From contig NZ_NIST01000001.1 of NCBI RefSeq assembly GCF_002335745.1, forward strand, positions 1,894,039 through 1,958,038: DNA of 64,000 nucleotides, given 5' to 3'. Position 1 is the first letter of the stretch. Each line of letters opens with the position of its first letter. The stretch comes from Evansella halocellulosilytica. GTDB lineage: Bacteria > Bacillota > Bacilli > Bacillales > Salisediminibacteriaceae. Under the pieces are notes generated by a model. The model was not told where the DNA came from, searched no databases, and saw only the letters and a program-made list of their open reading frames with translations. Below, one piece after another: positions 58,818-64,000 of the stretch. Both the position numbers and the translations under genes were made by a program.

Positions 58818-61800
58818 TTGAAAACATTGTATAAGAAATCAGTCATATTCGTATTGATTGCTTTACTATTAATCTCAAGTATACCGACTACCATTTTTGC
58901 TGCCGACAATTCGGAAACACCTGATGTATATACTTACAAAGATTATCCTGGTATACCTGAGGCTGTTGATCCAGGAACACCTGAATACAGCGGCGAAGAG
59001 AATCCAGTTCCAGAAGAACCTGTTCCATATGACCCTTCTAGCAGTATGCTTGAAGATATTTACGAGGCAAATCTAGCAGCTGGAGGAGAAGAATTTTGGT
59101 TCGATGAAATTCTTGAACGAACAGGTGCAGCTGGTGGAACTGATTTGTTTACACGTGGAAGAGCACTATATATGTTTGTTCACAACCCGAGTGTGCTTGG
59201 ATTTGCTGGTGGATATGCATACCGTGAAATGCCTTCTGGAAGTGAACGGGACATGTATACGATTACGTTATCTGACACATCACTTTCAGAGGATTCCTCA
59301 GAACGAAAACAATACCCAAGCTATTGGACGAGCGAGCATCATGGAGATGATGTGCGTATTGAACAGAAAAAGTTCATTACTCATAACAATGTGGCGGTGA
59401 CCATTTTAAATATGACGAATACGAGTGATGATAGTTTGACAAAAACGCTCACCGTTTCGTCTCCTCTAGTAGATACACCTTCAGAAGATGGGACCGAGTT
59501 AACGGGGGTTCAAACGGCTAGATTTGATTTAACAACGATGTATCCTCGTTTGAGTGGTGATGGATTAACTGTTGACGATTCAGATTTAACGAGATCAATT
59601 ACGTTAGAACCGGGAGAATCGACGACAGTAAAAATTCAAATGGGTGTCACGACAGAAGAAATACCAGAATCAACAACTGATTATGAAAGGTTTGCACAAT
59701 ATGATCCAAATACGGCATTTTCGACTCACCTAGATGAGTACAATCAATTCTGGCATGAAAATGTGCCGTATATCGACATTGACGATGAAAATATTAAAAA
59801 AATGTCTTATTACAGAACGTTTTTGAATCGTTTTAATTATTTAGATGCAAATATCCCCGGCAATGATTTTCAGTTCCCAGTATCGATTGAGGGGGTTCTC
59901 GGTTATAATAACGCGATTCAGTTGACTCAACCGATGCATATGCAAGATTTAAAGTATTTTAGAGATCCATTATTTTCATACGGGAATTGGGTGTCATCAG
60001 GAGAAAGCTCAAAATTCTCTGCCTTTCAAGATAACCCAGGCGATCCAAATAATTGGAATAACACATATGCCCAATGGATTGCAGATGAAGCTTGGGAATC
60101 TTATAAAGTCCACGGTGGAGATTTAGATATACTCGAAAACCTTGCCCGCTATACAGAAGGGGATATATACGGACAGTTAGAAAAATATGACACGGAAGAA
60201 AATTACCTCGTTCAGTATGATTGGGGATCTTTAACAGGGAATGATGCAGATGCTGTTGCCTTAAACTGGAGAGATAGAGACCAAGATCGAACAGATCAAA
60301 GTTCATTTAACTATTCAGGAGCGAGAGCAGCGGCTGAAATTTATGAAATACTTGGTAACGAAGAAAAAGCACAGGAAATGACTGAGCTTGCTGACAACAT
60401 TCAACAGGCTATGCTAGACATATTGTGGGACGATTCAGAAGGGGATAACGGAAAGGTATTTAAGCAAAGAGACATTGAGTCAGGTGAATTAGTACCATGG
60501 AAAGACCAGCAAAACTGGTCACCATTCACTCATGGAGTTGTCCCGACTGATACCGATGAGTATATTGAAGCACTTCGGTTTTATGCAGATGCAGAACAGT
60601 TCCCAATTATGCCGTTTTTTACTGCGAACCAGTATGATAAACAGTTAGCTGTTGAAGCAGGAAGAGGAGGAACGAATAACTTCTCGAATATAAATTCTAC
60701 ACTTCAGTCAAGACTTTTTTCAGAAGCTATTAGAGAGTATCCGTCAGAATACATTTCACCTGAAATGTACAGAAAGCTGATCGAATGGCTGACGTGGACT
60801 CAATATATCGATGGCGATAATCGCTATCCAAACAATGAAGAGTTTTGGAATAGCTATAATGAAGAAACACAAACGATCGAATACAGATCATGGATTCCTC
60901 ATAACATTCTTGGAGCATATAACTTCTCGATCATTGAGGATATTGCCGGGATGCAGCCAAGGCTGGATGATACGTTGGAACTTTGGCCAATCAATATGGG
61001 CTATGAATATTTTACAGTGAACAACTTAAGATATCACGATAGCGACTTGACGATTGTATGGGATGAACCGAATGGAACGCAACATTATGAGAATGCTCCA
61101 GAAGGTTATTCAGTCTATTTAGATGGACAACTCGTTTTTACAGTTAGTGAACTTGTTCACCTTACGTATGATCCTGCAACAGGAGATGTCACAATTGAAG
61201 ATGAAAACAGCGATGCAGACATTTTGTTCAATGAAGCAAAAGAAGATACGTTTAAGGAAGCAACAGATGTCAGTTTGAAGAGCAATGAAAGAGCAGTCGA
61301 TATGTTTCAAAAAGCAGGTGTTGACCTTTCTGAAGAAACAGGAGGATTAGAAAATCTTGCACAAGGTAAAGATGTATCGGCTTCTTACACTGCTGTCGGT
61401 TCTAACCCGGAAGATATGACAGCGGCAGAAAATGCAGTGAATGGCTTTACTGTCAGCGGGCTGCCAACAACTCGAGGAAGCCATTATGCAGCACCAAATC
61501 CGATTTGGGGAACGAAAGGTTCACCAAACGAGCAAGATTGGTTTGAAGTAGATTTCGGTGAAGAAACATCTTTTGATAACGTAAAACTGTATTTTTACAA
61601 TGACAAACATGAAAATAACTACCGAGAACCGTTATATTATATGGTTCAATACTACGACGGCTCAGAGTGGGTAACCGTACCGAATCAGAAACAGAGCCCG
61701 CTTCAGGCAAACTTTAATGAAGTGAAATTTAATACGATTACAGCGGAAAAAATGAGAGTATTGATGACACCTTATCCAGGTGTTGATATGGGGCTGAAAG

Positions 61801-63737
61801 AAATCCAAGTTTTTGAAACAGGTATCGAAGTCCCCATTGAAGAAAATCAGGCACCGGAAGTTGAAATATTTATTGACAACAATTTTGACCAGCCGATGCA
61901 AAAACAATTATATGCGACAGTGAGAGACGACGGTCAAGAGTTCGATTTCCCTGAATTAACTTGGGACGTAGAATCAGGACCTGGCACTGTTATATTCTCA
62001 GACCCGAATTCGATTACTACCATTGCGAATTTTTCCGAAGAAGGAACTTACACGCTCTCACTCTCAGCTTTTGATGGTGAATATACGACGACTGCAGAAA
62101 TTGAAGTAGAAGTCGAAATGACATTTGTCAATTTAGCGAGGAGCGCAACGCCATCAACGTCATTTGTCTCTTCATGGGAAGATATCAATGCGATAAACAA
62201 CGGTATTGACCCTGAAAGCTCGACAGATAAAACGGGTGGTGCTTATGGAAATTGGAATCACCCTTCTGAAACTCAGTGGGTTCAATATACGTGGGAAGAT
62301 GAGGTCGTCATCAACCAGTCAGATGTGTATTGGTGGACAGATGGTGGCGGTATTCAAATGCCTCAATCGTATGAACTTGAGTATCTTGATTCCGATGGGA
62401 ATTGGCAGGACGTAGAAGTGATCTCAGGGTTAGAAGTAGAGCCAGACGAATATAACACAACGACATTTGAACCTGTAAAAACAACAGCGCTAAGAATGAC
62501 GATCACAAGGGGCAATCAATGGACAGGCATATTAGAATGGAAAGTATTTGAGCCTCCGTATACGTTAGAGCCAGAAGACGTGAAAGTCCGTGTTATGACT
62601 GGAGAGGAACCTGAACTACCAGAAACCGTGACGAAAGTATACAACCATATCGGGATTACCCACGAAGTTGGGGTTACGTGGGAATCTCTTAGTGAAGAAC
62701 AACTAGAAGAAACTGATGTGAGCTACGACATCTCTGGAGCTTTAGACTCCTCACATGAAATGATTCAAGGAACAGTGTATATAAGAAGTGAACCTCGATC
62801 CAGCATACAAATTAATACAGTAGAAGAAGAAAATCTAATTACGTTAGAAGGAAACGAGCCAAGATTACCGTCCTTCGTAGAAGTACTGTATAACGATGGA
62901 TCTCGGGATAACTTATTTGCTGAAGTCACTTGGGATTCAATCGACCCATCCGAGTATTCTGAACCTGGTGAGTTTACAGTAGAAGGTACGGTTGAAGGCA
63001 CAAACCTACCTGCGGTTGCAAACATAACAGTGCTAGAGTTGTGGTCAGATGTTTCTAGGATTATCCCTAAACGAGTAACAACGAATGTCGGAGTAGAACC
63101 AGACCTTCCATCTACTGTATCGTTAGTACTTGAGGATGACAGTACGATCGCGAGGGAGGTCACTTGGGATTCGATTGACCCATCCGAATATGAAGAAGTC
63201 GGGGAATTTACGGTTAGTGGCTCCGTTTTTGGAACAGACATTGAGGCAGAAGCACATGTAACGGTAGCGTTGACAGTCGATTCGTTTAATCAGTTACTAG
63301 ATGAAGCAAAAGATTATTCAAATGAGTACTATATTTACACAGAAGACTCGTTTGGAGCATTGCAAGATGCAATCGAGACAGCAGAAAGTCTAGACTTAGA
63401 CGAGCTGTCAGAAGAAGAACTATACGATGCCTACACGATGTTACAATCGGCAATTGATAGTTTAGAAGAAATCGCTACAACGTTTGACAATCTAGCACAC
63501 TTAACAGAGACGTTCATAGTAGAAAATGATGCTCCAGGATCAGACGGGATTATTAACGCGTTAGTGAAAAAGCTAGAGAATGCTGAAAAGGCAAGTGATC
63601 AAGGAGATACTGAGGAAGCGAACGATTTATTACAATCGTATATCGACCAAGTAATCTCACAAACAGATCGCAGTATAACAGCTGAGCAAGCCGACGTATT
63701 CATTTGGTGGGCAGAACAATTAATGCTTGAAGAGTAA
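58818..63737 (+). CDS. Giant secreted multidomain glycosidase, GH121/clan GH-G-like
   Basis: A 1639-residue secreted protein. Signal peptide to about 28; catalytic (alpha/alpha)6 region of the MGH1/GH63-like type, about 60-800 (VQYDWGSLTGNDADAVALNW near 467, QNWSPFTHGVVPTDTDEY near 565, EYRSWIPHNILGAYNF near 687, ELWPIN near 720); discoidin-like F5/8C domain about 844-1000; PKD-like 1011-1100; second discoidin-like domain 1104-1246; three Big_4-like domains 1256-1486; FIVAR-like helices 1487-1554; FIMAH-like end. No LPXTG motif. TTG at 58818 follows AAGGAGGAG. Domain order and the GH127 neighbour suggest a beta-L-arabinobiosidase as in Bifidobacterium HypBA2; this is inference. Confidence 0.75.
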   Translation: MKTLYKKSVIFVLIALLLISSIPTTIFAADNSETPDVYTYKDYPGIPEAVDPGTPEYSGEENPVPEEPVPYDPSSSMLEDIYEANLAAGGEEFWFDEILERTGAAGGTDLFTRGRALYMFVHNPSVLGFAGGYAYREMPSGSERDMYTITLSDTSLSEDSSERKQYPSYWTSEHHGDDVRIEQKKFITHNNVAVTILNMTNTSDDSLTKTLTVSSPLVDTPSEDGTELTGVQTARFDLTTMYPRLSGDGLTVDDSDLTRSITLEPGESTTVKIQMGVTTEEIPESTTDYERFAQYDPNTAFSTHLDEYNQFWHENVPYIDIDDENIKKMSYYRTFLNRFNYLDANIPGNDFQFPVSIEGVLGYNNAIQLTQPMHMQDLKYFRDPLFSYGNWVSSGESSKFSAFQDNPGDPNNWNNTYAQWIADEAWESYKVHGGDLDILENLARYTEGDIYGQLEKYDTEENYLVQYDWGSLTGNDADAVALNWRDRDQDRTDQSSFNYSGARAAAEIYEILGNEEKAQEMTELADNIQQAMLDILWDDSEGDNGKVFKQRDIESGELVPWKDQQNWSPFTHGVVPTDTDEYIEALRFYADAEQFPIMPFFTANQYDKQLAVEAGRGGTNNFSNINSTLQSRLFSEAIREYPSEYISPEMYRKLIEWLTWTQYIDGDNRYPNNEEFWNSYNEETQTIEYRSWIPHNILGAYNFSIIEDIAGMQPRLDDTLELWPINMGYEYFTVNNLRYHDSDLTIVWDEPNGTQHYENAPEGYSVYLDGQLVFTVSELVHLTYDPATGDVTIEDENSDADILFNEAKEDTFKEATDVSLKSNERAVDMFQKAGVDLSEETGGLENLAQGKDVSASYTAVGSNPEDMTAAENAVNGFTVSGLPTTRGSHYAAPNPIWGTKGSPNEQDWFEVDFGEETSFDNVKLYFYNDKHENNYREPLYYMVQYYDGSEWVTVPNQKQSPLQANFNEVKFNTITAEKMRVLMTPYPGVDMGLKEIQVFETGIEVPIEENQAPEVEIFIDNNFDQPMQKQLYATVRDDGQEFDFPELTWDVESGPGTVIFSDPNSITTIANFSEEGTYTLSLSAFDGEYTTTAEIEVEVEMTFVNLARSATPSTSFVSSWEDINAINNGIDPESSTDKTGGAYGNWNHPSETQWVQYTWEDEVVINQSDVYWWTDGGGIQMPQSYELEYLDSDGNWQDVEVISGLEVEPDEYNTTTFEPVKTTALRMTITRGNQWTGILEWKVFEPPYTLEPEDVKVRVMTGEEPELPETVTKVYNHIGITHEVGVTWESLSEEQLEETDVSYDISGALDSSHEMIQGTVYIRSEPRSSIQINTVEEENLITLEGNEPRLPSFVEVLYNDGSRDNLFAEVTWDSIDPSEYSEPGEFTVEGTVEGTNLPAVANITVLELWSDVSRIIPKRVTTNVGVEPDLPSTVSLVLEDDSTIAREVTWDSIDPSEYEEVGEFTVSGSVFGTDIEAEAHVTVALTVDSFNQLLDEAKDYSNEYYIYTEDSFGALQDAIETAESLDLDELSEEELYDAYTMLQSAIDSLEEIATTFDNLAHLTETFIVENDAPGSDGIINALVKKLENAEKASDQGDTEEANDLLQSYIDQVISQTDRSITAEQADVFIWWAEQLMLEE

Positions 63738-63806
63738 TTTCCAAAAACTTTCTTGGTTCTTGTTATCACATGCTTATAATTAGACCCGCATTCCACGGAC
63801 GACTTT

Positions 63807-63840
63807 GAAAAGCCTCATTATAGTTGGGGCTTTTCTTTTT
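63807..63840 (+). terminator. Terminator of the glycosidase gene
   Basis: GAAAAGCC and GGGCTTTTC pair around a short loop, followed by TTTTT. Confidence 0.85.
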
Positions 63841-63870
63841 GGAAAAAATGTGTGTAACGCTCGTTTTTCA

Positions 63871-63929
63871 AATAAAAGAGGCTAAACTGGAAAAGACGAC
63901 TGTGCCAAAGTGTCTGATCGTTTAGCCTC
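63871..63929 (-). terminator. Terminator of the GH127-like gene
   Basis: GAGGCTAAAC at 63878 and GTTTAGCCTC at 63920 form a perfect 10-bp stem with a 32-base loop; on the minus strand TTTTATT follows. Confidence 0.75.
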
Positions 63930-63934
63930 ATAAA

Positions 63935-64000
63935 CTATTTTTTTGGAATCCAAACTTTCATTGCTCCTGGATCACGATTATCCCAAGCGTAATAGGGGAC
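63935..64000 (-). CDS. C-terminal end of a GH127-like beta-L-arabinofuranosidase
   Basis: Only the last 21 residues are in the window: VPYYAWDNRDPGAMKVWIPK and a final Lys, then TAG. The PYYAWxNRxPGAMxVW ending is characteristic of GH127-type enzymes (beta-L-arabinofuranosidase, HypBA1 in Bifidobacterium). It converges on the giant glycosidase gene. Such enzymes release L-arabinose from beta-1,2-arabinobiose. Family call is good; exact specificity cannot be judged from the end alone. Confidence 0.75.
   Translation of the reverse strand, partial: VPYYAWDNRDPGAMKVWIPKK

Overview
The window looks like a chromosomal segment of a low-to-moderate GC, spore-forming-type Bacillaceae, most likely an alkaliphilic or salt-tolerant Bacillus relative (Alkalihalobacillus sensu lato; inference). 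Reasons: AGGAGG ribosome sites with frequent TTG and GTG starts, an S-box (SAM-I) riboswitch, probable CcpA cre and PurR boxes, B. subtilis-like gene pairs (citR/citA, rbsRKDACB, opuA), acidic secreted proteins, and betaine/carnitine uptake. No rRNA, tRNA, CRISPR array, phage or intact insertion sequence was seen.

Layout. 0.3-6.1 kb: complete ribose operon rbsRKDACB with promoter, palindromic operator and terminator. 6.1-10.4 kb: two long 21-bp tandem repeat arrays (family A), a CHY zinc-finger protein, and a SAM-riboswitch operon whose first two genes (flavin monooxygenase, FMN reductase) are broken. 10.4-18.1 kb: citA/citR, an alpha/beta hydrolase, a thermolysin-type protease and an SLH-anchored 5'-nucleotidase. 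18.1-21.6 kb: a lipoprotein/membrane pair flanked by two copies of a second repeat family (B), then guaC with a PurBox pair. 21.9-36.6 kb: a patchwork of small regulators, GNATs, VOC, DinB, DJ-1, FusB-like, MerR/MFS efflux and S41 protease genes, mixed with at least three pseudogenes. 36.6-41.4 kb: stand-alone SF2 helicase, nitronate monooxygenase-like enzyme, CocE-type hydrolase.

41.7-48 kb: a coherent L-carnitine to glycine betaine module: a BKACE enzyme, carnitine 3-dehydrogenase, a betainyl-CoA-type thioesterase and an OpuA-type ABC importer in one operon, divergent from a TetR regulator, with three copies of a candidate operator between them. 48-52.5 kb: operon for a sodium/solute symporter with small subunit, a Yip1-like protein and an acyl-CoA synthetase, with cre and FadR-like sites upstream. 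52.9-64 kb: carbohydrate locus with a YesL-like protein, LacI regulator, CUT1 ABC transporter, a 1639-aa secreted clan GH-G-like glycosidase (possibly GH121) and the last 21 residues of a GH127-like beta-L-arabinofuranosidase. Together these suggest use of beta-L-arabino-oligosaccharides from plant hydroxyproline-rich glycoproteins (inference).

The most distinctive non-coding feature is the repeats. Families A (3 arrays) and B (4 copies) are unrelated in sequence, but both have about 21-bp subunits, in several arrays alternating as 41-42 bp dimers. They lie after gene ends and have recognisable borders. A third family, GGTGCC-N-GGCACC palindromes with variable perfectly paired arms, sits at several gene ends.
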